A DNA stretch of 64,000 nt from Pseudoalteromonas luteoviolacea. Its GTDB lineage: Bacteria; Pseudomonadota; Gammaproteobacteria; Enterobacterales; Alteromonadaceae. The stretch lies in NCBI RefSeq assembly GCF_021654285.1, contig NZ_JAKFZS010000003.1, positions 186,001-250,000 on the forward strand. Reading direction: 5' to 3'. This document shows, one piece after another, positions 47,090 through 56,545 of the stretch; within the stretch, counting starts at the first letter, position 1, and every line of letters starts with the position of its first letter. The notes beneath the pieces were generated by a model. That model was given only the letters and a program-made list of their open reading frames with translations, searched no databases and was not told where the DNA came from. A program made the translations under genes and the position numbers.

Positions 47090-49261
47090 ATGCCATTTGC
47101 AGCAGTCGCAATAAAAGTCCCTTTACACAAAACATTTGATTACACCTATCAAAGCACGATGACCCCTTGTGTTGGTGGTCGCGTATGGGTCAAGTTTGCA
47201 AATCGACGCTGCGTAGCGGTCGTGACCGAGCTCAAAACGCACAGTGATGTCCCTGAAGATAAAATAAAACCGATTGAATCTGTTATAGATAGCGCACCTA
47301 TTTTAGATGGCGCACATTTAAACTTTTTAGAATTTATTAGTCACTATTACTGCTACCCTTTCGGAGAAACCTTATTTACCGCTTTGCCGGGTGCACTGCG
47401 TGACGGTCAAGATGTCGATAAAACGCAAGTGCCCATGCTGACATTGACAAATGAGGGACGCGAAGTAGTAAACCTGAGAGCCAAAAAGCAACAAGCACTG
47501 CTTGAACAGCTGCGTACAGCTGGAGATGCGACACACTCGGAACTCAAAACGCTGGGCTTTACACAAGCACAAATCAAAGGCTTGCTAGAAAAGCAGCTGA
47601 TCCGCGAAGAGTTGCGCACAGATACATCATGGCAAAACACAGCACTGTCAGTTGGTAACAAACCCATACTCAATGAAGAGCAAGCAACTGCTTGCAGTGC
47701 CATCAATCATACAGATGGTTTTCGTACTTTCTTAATCGAAGGGGTCACCGGCAGCGGTAAGACTGAAGTCTATTTGCAGTGTTTGGAAAAGGTCCTCAGT
47801 GCTGGTAAGCAAGCCTTGGTACTAGTGCCTGAAATTGGTTTAACTCCGCAAACAGTCAACCGATTTAAACGCCGCTTCCCAGGACTGCCTATTGATTTGT
47901 GGCACTCCAACCTAACCGATAATGAACGCTTACATACTTGGCGTCGCGCACAGCAAGCGACAGCAGCTCTCGTCATTGGTACCCGTTCAAGTATCTTTTT
48001 ACCCTTTAAATCGCTTGCTATGATAGTCGTCGATGAAGAACACGATCATTCATTTAAACAACAGGATAGTTTGCGATATCATGCCCGTGACTTGGCAGCA
48101 TATCGAGCACACCAAGCGCAATGTCCATTGCTCTTAGGCACCGCAACCCCTGCACTTGAGACATTAAAAAAAGCGTTAGATAACAAGTTTCAACTACTCA
48201 CTCTCAGTAAGCGCGCACAAACAAGCCAGGATAATCAGTTTTTATTAGTGGATATGAAAGCACAGCAAACCCAAGGCGGGTTTGCCAATACCAGCTTGAA
48301 AGCCATTGAACGCACCTTATCAATGGGCAAACAAGCCATGGTGTTTCTTAACCGCCGAGGTTTTGCCCCTACGCTTATCTGCCATGAGTGTGGCTGGTTA
48401 AGCGATTGCCATCATTGCAGCACCAGTGCAACGTACCATAAGACCATGCAACGCTTGGTCTGTCATCACTGTGGTGAACAACAGTATGTCCCTCATCAAT
48501 GTCCTGATTGCGGTAGCACACAGATCATGCCTACCGGTCTTGGTACTGAGCAGCTTGAAGAGTTTGTGACTGCACAGTTTCCCGACGTGCCCGTCAGCCG
48601 TATCGATAGAGATTCAACTCGACGTAAAGGCAGCTTAGAAAGCGCACTTGAAAAAATACATCAAGGAGGCGCACAAATTTTGATTGGCACACAAATGTTG
48701 GCCAAAGGTCATCATTTCCCCGATGTCGCCTTGGTCATTATTTTAGATGTAGACAGTGGCTTGTACTCAAGTGATTTTAGAGCCACAGAACACATGGCAC
48801 AATTGATCACACAAGTGTCAGGCCGCGCAGGAAGAAGTGGCGAACCTGGCACTGTGATATTGCAAACACATTTTCCTGAGCACCCACTGCTACAAGATTT
48901 AGTCAACAATGGCTATCAGGACTTTGCGCGTTATGCGTTAACAGAGCGCCAAGAAGCCATGTTGCCTCCTTATACACATTTGGCGTTAATCAGAGCAGAA
49001 GCAACATCAGCACACTTAGTCATGACATTTTTATCGGATCTGGTTCCTGCTCAGCCATTCTCTGGTATACAATTGCTGGGGCCGATCCCTGCGCCTATGG
49101 AACGTCTCGCAGGAAAGTATCGCTATCAATTACATATACAAGCAACACAACGTAATGTTTTGCATCAATATCTCATGCAATTGAAGGAATATATCAGCAG
49201 CCACAAGCTTGCAACACGCGTGCGTTGGAATATTGATGTTGATCCTATGGATACCTATTAA
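47090..49261 (+). CDS. priA: Primosomal protein N' (replication restart helicase PriA)
   Basis: 3'-to-5' helicase that reloads the replisome at stalled forks. It is 723 aa (E. coli 732). An N-terminal DNA-binding domain is followed by Walker A GVTGSGKTE, motif II DEEHD, and a zinc region with CHECGW, CHHCS, CHHCG and CPDCG pairs. Motif VI-like SGRAGRSGEPG and the C-terminal domain complete it. A GGAGA ribosome-binding site is visible. ftsN follows 5 bp after. Confidence 0.98.
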   Translation: MPFAAVAIKVPLHKTFDYTYQSTMTPCVGGRVWVKFANRRCVAVVTELKTHSDVPEDKIKPIESVIDSAPILDGAHLNFLEFISHYYCYPFGETLFTALPGALRDGQDVDKTQVPMLTLTNEGREVVNLRAKKQQALLEQLRTAGDATHSELKTLGFTQAQIKGLLEKQLIREELRTDTSWQNTALSVGNKPILNEEQATACSAINHTDGFRTFLIEGVTGSGKTEVYLQCLEKVLSAGKQALVLVPEIGLTPQTVNRFKRRFPGLPIDLWHSNLTDNERLHTWRRAQQATAALVIGTRSSIFLPFKSLAMIVVDEEHDHSFKQQDSLRYHARDLAAYRAHQAQCPLLLGTATPALETLKKALDNKFQLLTLSKRAQTSQDNQFLLVDMKAQQTQGGFANTSLKAIERTLSMGKQAMVFLNRRGFAPTLICHECGWLSDCHHCSTSATYHKTMQRLVCHHCGEQQYVPHQCPDCGSTQIMPTGLGTEQLEEFVTAQFPDVPVSRIDRDSTRRKGSLESALEKIHQGGAQILIGTQMLAKGHHFPDVALVIILDVDSGLYSSDFRATEHMAQLITQVSGRAGRSGEPGTVILQTHFPEHPLLQDLVNNGYQDFARYALTERQEAMLPPYTHLALIRAEATSAHLVMTFLSDLVPAQPFSGIQLLGPIPAPMERLAGKYRYQLHIQATQRNVLHQYLMQLKEYISSHKLATRVRWNIDVDPMDTY

Positions 49262-49266
49262 CTGTT

Positions 49267-49806
49267 ATGGCACAACACGATTACATAAATAAAACGCCCA
49301 AAAAAAAGGGCCCAAAAAAACCACAACCAAAAGCACAAAAACCATTCCCTAAAGTCCTTGCCGCTTTTGCATTGCTACTGATAGGTGGCTTTGGTTATGG
49401 TCTGTGGTTTATCAAAGAGCATGCAGATCCTGCCAAAGTACAACAGGCACAAAAACCGGCTGCACCTGTCGCTGTAATCGAAGAGAAAAAAGAGCTACCA
49501 CGCCCCCCCTCTTTTATCGATGACATGAAAACGGCCGAAGTTGAAGCTGAGGTGAAAGTCATCAAATCAAGGGGTCCTTTTCAAATGCAATGTGGTTCAT
49601 TTCGAACCTACGAGCAAGCAGAAAAACGTAAGGCCCGTATCGCCTTTGCTGGATTATTATCTGAAATACGCCGCACCGAAGGCAGCAATGGCGTTTGGTA
49701 CCGTGTTCGCTTAGGCCCTTATGATAAAAAGCGTGATGCTGAAAGCGACAAGAATAGACTGCAACGTATTAAAATCGTTGACTGCGGAATTTGGGGCTGG
49801 ACTTGA
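49267..49806 (+). CDS. ftsN: Cell division protein FtsN (SPOR domain)
   Basis: Bitopic divisome activator. It has a short cytoplasmic N-terminus rich in K and P, a transmembrane helix (about 35-55), a linker and a C-terminal SPOR domain (about 100-178; MQCGSFRTYEQAEKRKARIAF). It is 179 aa, much shorter than E. coli FtsN (319) because the periplasmic linker is brief. Synteny with priA and hslVU supports the name. The cytR gene usually found nearby is absent. Confidence 0.9.
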   Translation: MAQHDYINKTPKKKGPKKPQPKAQKPFPKVLAAFALLLIGGFGYGLWFIKEHADPAKVQQAQKPAAPVAVIEEKKELPRPPSFIDDMKTAEVEAEVKVIKSRGPFQMQCGSFRTYEQAEKRKARIAFAGLLSEIRRTEGSNGVWYRVRLGPYDKKRDAESDKNRLQRIKIVDCGIWGWT

Positions 49807-49880
49807 ATTTAGCCCAACAGCCCTCATCTATGCATTTATTGATATAATTATCCGAGGCAAAGGCCTCTTTAAGGAATACT

Positions 49881-50399
49881 ATGACTACTATCGTAAGCGT
49901 TCGTCGCGATGACAAAGTTGTTATCGGCGGTGACGGCCAAGTTTCTCTTGGCAATACGGTGATGAAAGGCAATGCAAAGAAAGTGCGTCGCCTTTATAAC
50001 GGTAAAGTACTGGCTGGTTTTGCAGGCGGTACAGCCGATGCGTTTACATTGTTTGAGCGTTTCGAAACTAAATTAGAAATGCACCAAGGACACCTAACAC
50101 GTGCGGCTGTGGAAATGGCCAAAGATTGGCGTACAGATCGCGCACTGAGAAAACTAGAAGCGCTCCTTGCTGTTGCGGATGAAACCGCGTCATTGATCAT
50201 CACAGGTAATGGTGATGTGGTGCAGCCAGAGCATGACCTGATCGCTATCGGCAGCGGGGGTAACTTTGCCCAAGCAGCAGCCACTGCTCTAATTGAAAAT
50301 ACCGATTTAAGTGCACGCGAAATCGTTGAGAAAAGCTTGAAGATTGCCGGTGACATTTGTGTATTCACTAACAACTTCCAGACCATCGAAGAATTGTAA
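49881..50399 (+). CDS. hslV: ATP-dependent protease subunit HslV
   Basis: Proteasome-like threonine protease of the HslUV complex. Residue T2 becomes the N-terminal nucleophile after Met removal ([22 protein letters not shown]). K34 of the GNAKKVR region and the [12 protein letters not shown] loop are intact. It is 172 aa, 11 bp before hslU, forming an hslVU operon. Confidence 0.98.
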   Translation: MTTIVSVRRDDKVVIGGDGQVSLGNTVMKGNAKKVRRLYNGKVLAGFAGGTADAFTLFERFETKLEMHQGHLTRAAVEMAKDWRTDRALRKLEALLAVADETASLIITGNGDVVQPEHDLIAIGSGGNFAQAAATALIENTDLSAREIVEKSLKIAGDICVFTNNFQTIEEL

Positions 50400-50410
50400 T
50401 AGGAAAATCC

Positions 50411-51739
50411 ATGACAGCAATGACACCTAGAGAAATCGTTCATGAGCTAGACCAGCACATCATTGGTCAAGACAAGGCTAAAAAAGCGGTTGCTATCGCA
50501 CTTCGTAACCGCTGGCGTCGCATGCAACTTAATGACGATCTTCGCGCTGAAGTCACCCCAAAAAACATTCTGATGATTGGTCCAACTGGTGTTGGTAAAA
50601 CCGAGATCGCACGTCGCCTAGCCAAGCTTGCCAACGCACCTTTTATCAAGGTTGAAGCGACTAAGTTCACCGAAGTGGGTTACGTGGGTAAAGAAGTTGA
50701 AACCATTATCCGCGACTTGGTCGAAGTGTCATTCAAGATGACCCGCGAGCAGCAAACTAAAAAACACAAGCACCGTGCAGAAGAAGCGGCAGAAGAACGT
50801 ATTCTTGATGCGCTATTGCCACCAGCAAAAGACGCATGGGGCGAAGCACAGCCAGCTGAAAATAGCTCAACACGTCAGGTTTTCCGCAAGAAACTACGCG
50901 AAGGCCAGTTAGACGATAAAGAAATCGACATCGATATTGCTGAAACATCGCCGCAAGTTGAGATCATGGCACCTCCTGGTATGGAAGAAATGACCAACCA
51001 GCTACAAGGCATGTTCCAAAACTTATCAGGCGATAAGAAAAAGAACCGCAAGCTGAAAATCAAAGAAGCCTTCAAACTGCTTATTGAAGAAGAAGCTGCC
51101 AAGCTGGTGAACCCTGAAGAGCTAAAAGAACAAGCAATCTTTGCTGTTGAGCAAAACGGCATCGTATTTGTTGATGAAATCGACAAAATCTGTAAGCGTG
51201 GTGAAGCATCTGGACCTGATGTCAGCCGTGAAGGTGTACAGCGTGATTTACTGCCGTTAATTGAAGGCTCAACAGTTAGTACCAAGCACGGTATGGTAAA
51301 AACTGACCATATCTTGTTTATTGCTTCAGGTGCTTTCCAAATGGCGAAACCTTCAGATCTTATCCCAGAACTACAAGGCCGTTTACCTATACGTGTTGAA
51401 CTTGAAGCGCTGACAGCTAAAGACTTTAAACGCATTCTAACTGAGCCTCATGCTTCACTGACTGAGCAACAACAAGCGCTGTTAAAAACAGAGCAAGTGT
51501 CTGTCGACTTTACTGATGATGCGATTGAACGCATTGCTGAAGCTGCATGGCAAGTCAATGAGAAAACAGAAAACATCGGTGCACGACGTCTTCATACCGT
51601 GATGGAAAAACTGATGGAAGAAATCTCTTTTGACGCGTCAGAGCAATCAGGTCAAGCACTGACCATTGATGCTAAATATGTTGAGCAACACCTAGACATA
51701 CTCGTCCAAGATGAAGACTTAAGCCGCTTCATCCTATAA
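50411..51739 (+). CDS. hslU: HslU unfoldase ATPase
   Basis: AAA+ unfoldase that feeds substrates to HslV. It is 442 aa. Walker A is GPTGVGKTE, followed by the pore motif GYVGKEVE. Walker B is [10 protein letters not shown], the I-domain is inserted between them, and the second region includes [18 protein letters not shown]. The C-terminus ends LSRFIL, as needed to activate HslV. Confidence 0.98.
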   Translation: MTAMTPREIVHELDQHIIGQDKAKKAVAIALRNRWRRMQLNDDLRAEVTPKNILMIGPTGVGKTEIARRLAKLANAPFIKVEATKFTEVGYVGKEVETIIRDLVEVSFKMTREQQTKKHKHRAEEAAEERILDALLPPAKDAWGEAQPAENSSTRQVFRKKLREGQLDDKEIDIDIAETSPQVEIMAPPGMEEMTNQLQGMFQNLSGDKKKNRKLKIKEAFKLLIEEEAAKLVNPEELKEQAIFAVEQNGIVFVDEIDKICKRGEASGPDVSREGVQRDLLPLIEGSTVSTKHGMVKTDHILFIASGAFQMAKPSDLIPELQGRLPIRVELEALTAKDFKRILTEPHASLTEQQQALLKTEQVSVDFTDDAIERIAEAAWQVNEKTENIGARRLHTVMEKLMEEISFDASEQSGQALTIDAKYVEQHLDILVQDEDLSRFIL

Positions 51740-51748
51740 ATTGGAGAC

Positions 51749-51775
51749 AAGGCCAGCCAAGCTGGCCTCATTTTT
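51749..51775 (+). terminator. hslVU terminator abutting the next start codon
   Basis: AGGCCAGC and GCTGGCCT form an 8-bp stem with a CAA loop followed by CA and a T run. The T run ends directly at the ATG of the DUF971 gene, so readthrough RNA would have its start site inside or next to the hairpin. Confidence 0.82.
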
Positions 51776-52150
51776 ATGTATCAAGTCACTAAACTCCACT
51801 ACCACCGTCTGAGCAAACTGCTCGACATTACTTTCGACGATGATCATCACGCCTCTGTGAGTGCTGAATTTTTGCGTACCCACTCCCCCTCAGCCGAAGT
51901 ACAAGGTCATAGTCCAGAGCAAGCGCAATTGGTGTTAAATAAACAAAACGTCACAATCGTGACCATTGAACCAGTAGGTCACTACGCAGTGAGACTGTGC
52001 TTTGATGATGGACATAACTCAGGGTTGTTTAGCTGGCAGTATTTACGTAAATTATGTAATAACCACGAGCAACTCTGGCAGCAATATCAAGATAAAGTAG
52101 CAGCACACCTACAAAGTAAAGACAGTGTACCCATCAAGTTTGTACCTTAG
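51776..52150 (+). CDS. DUF971 / GBBH-like N-terminal domain protein
   Basis: A 124-aa single-domain protein of the DUF971 family (gamma-butyrobetaine hydroxylase N-terminal-like), whose function is unsettled; roles in Fe-S or cofactor metabolism have been proposed for relatives. The core is LLDITFDDDHHASVSAEFLRTHSPSAEV, with VGHYAVRLCFDDGHNSGLFSWQYL after it. The gene next to hslU in related genomes is often of this family. No ribosome-binding site is visible because the hslU terminator occupies that position. Confidence 0.85.
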   Translation: MYQVTKLHYHRLSKLLDITFDDDHHASVSAEFLRTHSPSAEVQGHSPEQAQLVLNKQNVTIVTIEPVGHYAVRLCFDDGHNSGLFSWQYLRKLCNNHEQLWQQYQDKVAAHLQSKDSVPIKFVP

Positions 52151-52210
52151 GGTAACAGCATAAACAGCAATATCGCTTTAAAACTTTAAAGACTGTCAGA
52201 GATAGGTGAT

Positions 52211-52233
52211 GCGCCTAAATCCACTTTAGGCGC
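52211..52233 (-). terminator. Hairpin after the HBM chemoreceptor gene
   Basis: GCGCCTAAA and TTTAGGCGC form a perfect 9-bp stem with a 5-nt loop, 8 bp after the chemoreceptor stop. No T tract follows, so termination is uncertain. Confidence 0.5.
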
Positions 52234-52241
52234 TCGCGAGG

Positions 52242-54122
52242 TTATACTTTATATTTGTCGATGGCGTCATGCAGTGCGCGCGCCTGTTCAGATAGCTCTT
52301 CACTGCTTTGGGCATTCGAAGCAGCATGCTCAGAAGCACCCTGTGCGATGTCTCTTATCTTCACCACGTTCTTATTCACTTCTGATGCGACCAGATTTTG
52401 CTCATCAATTGCCGTCGCAATATGCGTGCTCATATCCATGATGTTTTGTACATCTTCAGTAATAAGCCCTAACAACTCACCGGCACGCTCGGCTTGCTCA
52501 ACACTTTCATTACTCTGCCCACGACACTCTTCCATAATGCTTACGACATCTTGAGTACGCTGTTGTAGTGTTGAAATAATGCTTTCAATTTCTTGCGTTG
52601 AGTCTTGGGTACGCTGCGCAAGTGATCTTACTTCATCTGCCACCACGGCAAAGCCTCGACCTTGTTCTCCAGCACGTGCCGCTTCAATTGCCGCATTGAG
52701 TGCCAATAAATTTGTTTGCTCTGCAATACCGCGAATAACATCCAATACGGAGCCAATGGTTTCACCATCTCTCTCTAGCTGACCAACCACTTCCGATGCT
52801 CCACTAAGCGAATGAGATAACGCCATTATATGGTCAATGGTTGAGGTTACTTCACTGCGCCCTTGCTGGGCATTATTATTGGTCGACTCTGCTTTTTGCG
52901 CCGCAGCTTCCGTGTTATGTGAGATATCTTGAATGGTGGCCTGCATTTGCGTCGCAGCAGTTGCTACCATATCCGCTTCGTGAAGCTGCTCATTCATACC
53001 TGCACTGGTTTGCGCCGTTGTTGCAGATAAATGCTCTGTCGCATCATTGATAGTCACTAAAGCACGGTTTACATCAGAAATTAGGTTTTTAAAGTCTTCG
53101 ATTAAGCTATTGAAGTCACGCGTCATAATGGTAATTTCATCATTGCCACTTTGGTCTATCAATATACCTAGATTATTCTCACGTCGAATACGCTCAATAG
53201 TTTGATATACACGCTCCACCGGACGAATAATAGAACGGCTCGTCGACCACACTAAAATCATGACGATTGCAGCAGCGACAACGAAAATAAGGATAGCAGC
53301 CGTTGTAGCAAACTCAGCATTATCAGCGATTTCTTGTTTAGTTTGCTCAACAATGGCAACAACAACTGCATCACTTTCTTTGACCACTTTGCGCATATCA
53401 CCCAGTGCACCACTGTTCAAATCCACCCCAAGCTCAACTTGTGCGTCAATCAGCCCTTTAAACTTCGTTTGATATACACCCAGTAATCTAATTAGCTCCT
53501 GCTGATAGGCCCTATCGTGACTAGATTCTCTGATTTGAGATTCGAAAGTGTCTATATGTTTATTGAATTTTCCTAGATACTTAGTATCTAATCGCAGCAT
53601 AAAATCTTTTTCAGCGCGCCTTAGCTGTAACATGGTCGTCAAAAGCTTATAGTCTTCTTTTTGCTTTAATAATGTCTCGACTCCATGTACTGCTTTTCTC
53701 AGCTCGCCGTACAGGGCATCTTTTGGATGCAGGCCAATGGTCTTTTGTAACTCAACAACGCGATTAAATTCTTTATGATATTGCGTCACCAATCCCTCAA
53801 ACTGATCAAGCTGCCCTAAATCAATATTAAAGTCGATGAACACAGATTCAAGCTTGGCTTTTTTCTCTTTAAGTAAACGATATTCTTTTTCGTATTTATC
53901 CAATGCTGCTACATCTTTGTAAAACAAAAAGTTTTTTTCATGCTTGCGCATGGATAACTCATGAACATCCAGTTCTTCTGCATATTGAATAGTCTCATTC
54001 AATTGGCGCATTGTATTAGCTTCAGTGATGATCACCGCTAACATCACCAGTAATGCCACACCAACAACAACAGCATTGAGTTGCAAACGCCTTTTAATGG
54101 TTAGATTTTCAAGTAGAGCCAT
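52242..54122 (-). CDS. Methyl-accepting chemotaxis protein with HBM-type sensor
   Basis: Inner-membrane chemoreceptor of 626 aa. Transmembrane helices lie at about 17-37 and 277-300. The large periplasmic part is all-helical and contains two similar motifs, [13 protein letters not shown] and [13 protein letters not shown]. This matches the helical bimodular (HBM) ligand domain known from organic-acid receptors such as McpS. HAMP and a cytoplasmic signalling tip ([25 protein letters not shown]) follow. No C-terminal CheR pentapeptide is present. The ligand is unknown. Confidence 0.92.
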   Translation of the reverse strand: MALLENLTIKRRLQLNAVVVGVALLVMLAVIITEANTMRQLNETIQYAEELDVHELSMRKHEKNFLFYKDVAALDKYEKEYRLLKEKKAKLESVFIDFNIDLGQLDQFEGLVTQYHKEFNRVVELQKTIGLHPKDALYGELRKAVHGVETLLKQKEDYKLLTTMLQLRRAEKDFMLRLDTKYLGKFNKHIDTFESQIRESSHDRAYQQELIRLLGVYQTKFKGLIDAQVELGVDLNSGALGDMRKVVKESDAVVVAIVEQTKQEIADNAEFATTAAILIFVVAAAIVMILVWSTSRSIIRPVERVYQTIERIRRENNLGILIDQSGNDEITIMTRDFNSLIEDFKNLISDVNRALVTINDATEHLSATTAQTSAGMNEQLHEADMVATAATQMQATIQDISHNTEAAAQKAESTNNNAQQGRSEVTSTIDHIMALSHSLSGASEVVGQLERDGETIGSVLDVIRGIAEQTNLLALNAAIEAARAGEQGRGFAVVADEVRSLAQRTQDSTQEIESIISTLQQRTQDVVSIMEECRGQSNESVEQAERAGELLGLITEDVQNIMDMSTHIATAIDEQNLVASEVNKNVVKIRDIAQGASEHAASNAQSSEELSEQARALHDAIDKYKV

Positions 54123-54229
54123 ACAGTTACCTAATTATTACAGAACCTGCAATACAGTATAGCCAAACTCATCATGCGCCGAAATCGAATCTACATGTTT
54201 AAGCAAAAATATTTCAAAGAATTTACATA

Positions 54230-55276
54230 TTATGCAACTTTGTTCCTGTTATATAGGATCGGCTGCCATAAACTATCGTGTAAACTCCCGTAATCTTGCC
54301 ATTGACCCTTAGCTAACCACTTAGCTAAGGGAGTGGCATCAGACGGAAAATCAATTATTTGGCCTTCTGGATGTTCAAGCCACTCGCCTAAGGCTTCCGA
54401 ATTTAGATAATTCATCACTTCCGCTAATCCAAGAGATTGCAACGTCATCGCATTACTCAACTGCTCAAATTGTCCCTGCAATGGTTTTAATAGCAATTTT
54501 TTACCGAACTTGAGCGCTTCACTAGATAACTCAAAACCTGCATTGGCAACCACACCCGATGCACTGGCTAAATCATCTAAAAACCTTGTACGTGAAGGGG
54601 CGCGTAAATGGATATGATTTAATGATTTGTCTGTTGCATCAGGGTGATAACAGTAAAACTCTCTATCGGGAAAGTCACAAAGTAATTCAACGATGCTATT
54701 TAAGTCTTCAAACGGTAAATATACCAATACTTTATTAGCGATAGATGCCCTATGACAGCCATGGTATGAAATAAAAGGTGGCAGAATATTCTTCGCAAAA
54801 GGCTGCCAGTGCACACCTAAATGTACGTTAGCAGGCGCAAACCAGCGGATCAACGCTCGCTCCATATACCCTGCGCCAAATAAGGGCACCTCAGGAGACA
54901 AAAAAGCAGCCTGATGACTCATCGCCACCACAGGCACTTTGGCTAATTTGGCTGCCCACGCAGACACGGGCTCAAAATCATTAAAAACCAAATCGTACTG
55001 TTTAATATCCAGTTGCCTTACATCACGAACGAATGTCATGGGTCTGAGCTGTTTTGCCGTTTCACGATAATTTAATTTGCCGTTTTTTGTGACAAAACTT
55101 AAGCCTCGACGCACCTGAAATTGGCCAAATACGTCCATGTCAAAGTAATTACTTTCATCTCGCCCAGAAAATAAATAGTCAACATCAATACCGAGTTTAG
55201 TAAAACACTCAGCCATCACACGGGCGCGTGTAATATGACCATTACCAGTCCCCTGGATCCCATATAGTATTCTCAT
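54230..55276 (-). CDS. MJ1255/VC2487-type glycosyltransferase
   Basis: Predicted GT-B glycosyltransferase (348 aa). The N-terminus MRILYGIQGTGNGHITRARVMAE is the characteristic opening of the MJ1255/VC2487 group, and the C-terminal half has GVVANAGFELSSEALKFGKKLLLKPLQGQFEQ, the usual nucleotide-sugar site. ATG at 55276 has AGGAG 5 bp upstream and overlaps the PAP2 stop by 4 bp (ATGA). The open frame runs 61 codons further into the PAP2 gene and is not used. Acceptor and sugar are unknown. Confidence 0.83.
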   Translation of the reverse strand: MRILYGIQGTGNGHITRARVMAECFTKLGIDVDYLFSGRDESNYFDMDVFGQFQVRRGLSFVTKNGKLNYRETAKQLRPMTFVRDVRQLDIKQYDLVFNDFEPVSAWAAKLAKVPVVAMSHQAAFLSPEVPLFGAGYMERALIRWFAPANVHLGVHWQPFAKNILPPFISYHGCHRASIANKVLVYLPFEDLNSIVELLCDFPDREFYCYHPDATDKSLNHIHLRAPSRTRFLDDLASASGVVANAGFELSSEALKFGKKLLLKPLQGQFEQLSNAMTLQSLGLAEVMNYLNSEALGEWLEHPEGQIIDFPSDATPLAKWLAKGQWQDYGSLHDSLWQPILYNRNKVA

Positions 55277-55794
55277 AAATCTCCTAACATACCAATGGCC
55301 AACATGGCGCATCCAGTGCCCATCAACGCCCCAAGTATGACATCTATTGGATAGTGCACCCCGACCAAAACCCGAGACAGAGAGACACCCGCTGCCCAGA
55401 CACACAATGGAATAGTGAGCACAGGGTAGACTTCCATCAAACACGTTGCGTATAGCCAAGCACCGGCACTGTGTCCTGACGGCATACTAAATTTATCACT
55501 CGGTGTAAGCATGGCTTTGACTGCCAAGCAATCACAAGGCCTCACTCTGGCAAAGTATTTTTTCAATAAAAAATACAAAGGCCGCTCTATGGTAAATGCG
55601 AGCAATACTGTCTGCACAAAAGTATTGCCAACCTTGCCCATAAAATAGGCATTTAATAACGCTAAAATGACATACAGCCCGCCATTGCCACTTTTAGATA
55701 GCATTAACATCAACCAGTTAAACCACTTGCGCCGTTTTGGCTTATACAGCGCAAAATATAAGGCTGTATCTAGTTTAATTATTTGTGCTTTCAT
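55273..55794 (-). CDS. PAP2-family membrane phosphatase
   Basis: Integral membrane phosphatase (173 aa) of the PAP2 superfamily, acting on lipid phosphates or pyrophosphates. The three signature motifs are complete: KKYFARVRP, PSGH in FSMPSGHSAGAW, and SRVLVGVHYPIDV. Four to five hydrophobic helices surround them. It is coupled by ATGA overlap to the downstream glycosyltransferase, suggesting joint work on a lipid-linked sugar or lipid. The specific substrate is not predictable. Confidence 0.9.
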   Translation of the reverse strand: MKAQIIKLDTALYFALYKPKRRKWFNWLMLMLSKSGNGGLYVILALLNAYFMGKVGNTFVQTVLLAFTIERPLYFLLKKYFARVRPCDCLAVKAMLTPSDKFSMPSGHSAGAWLYATCLMEVYPVLTIPLCVWAAGVSLSRVLVGVHYPIDVILGALMGTGCAMLAIGMLGDL

Positions 55795-55951
55795 CTTAGT
55801 TGCTTACATTTGTTCACAATTTCAGCTTAGAAGAGCTTAATAACAATAACGCGACATTTTTGTGACACAATTATGTAAGTTGATTCAAAGCATTGCGCAG
55901 CTTCTTAATGGGAGTATACTGACAACAGTTTAGCCATTCTCTGAGGATACT

Positions 55952-56458
55952 ATGATGGATTACAGCACGTCTGATCTATGTGATCACTTCGCCGACGCCG
56001 TTGACGTACTTGAGCCAATGTTTATTAACTTTGGTGGCCAGCACGCTTTTTGTGGTCGAATTAAAACGGTTAAGTGTTTCGAAAACAATGAAATGATAGC
56101 TGAGGTACTGCAACAAGATGGAACTGGGCAAGTATTATTGATTGATGGGGGGGGGTCAACACGCCGCGCATTAATCGATATTGATCTTGCTGAATTGGCC
56201 TTAGAGAACAACTGGCAAGGCATTGTTGTATATGGTGCAGTCCGTCATGTAGAAGAGCTAGAAGAGTGTGAAATCGGTATACAAGCCATTGCATCCATTC
56301 CTGTTGGGGCAGATAGCGAAGGTGCTGGAGTACAAGGTATCCCTGTTAACTTTGCTGGCGTATCTTTCTTTGATGACGACTTTCTTTATGCTGACTCAAC
56401 AGGCATTGTTATCTCTGCCGAAGAGCTCTTACTCGAAGTAGACGAAGACGACGCTTAA
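55952..56458 (+). CDS. rraA: Regulator of ribonuclease E activity A
   Basis: Trimeric RNase E inhibitor of the RraA family (168 aa; E. coli 161). Typical segments are STSDLCDHFADAVDVLEPMF, FGGQHAFCGRI, VLLIDGGGSTRRALIDIDLAELA and GIVVYGAVRHVEEL. The GGG codons plus neighbours form a run of nine G at 56147-56155 in the sequence as given. It is the last member of the E. coli-like metL-to-rraA block, here separated from hslU by inserted genes. Confidence 0.95.
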   Translation: MMDYSTSDLCDHFADAVDVLEPMFINFGGQHAFCGRIKTVKCFENNEMIAEVLQQDGTGQVLLIDGGGSTRRALIDIDLAELALENNWQGIVVYGAVRHVEELEECEIGIQAIASIPVGADSEGAGVQGIPVNFAGVSFFDDDFLYADSTGIVISAEELLLEVDEDDA

Positions 56459-56545
56459 CTTCAACTTTGTCCATCATCAAAAGGGGGCCTATTTAGTGCA
56501 CCCTTTTGGCGCTTTAACTTAACCTGCTTTAACACTCGAAATACC

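Noticed and set aside
49994..50443. 149-codon minus-strand frame across hslV and the start of hslU
   Set aside because: Shadow of two real genes.
50875..51435. 186-codon open frame on the minus strand inside hslU
   Set aside because: Antisense to the invariant AAA+ core of hslU; Ser-rich, no domain, no ribosome-binding site worth noting.
54230..55459. Longer form of the glycosyltransferase starting inside the PAP2 gene
   Set aside because: The extra 61 codons are a frame shadow of PAP2; the ATGA-coupled start has AGGAG and gives the family N-terminus.
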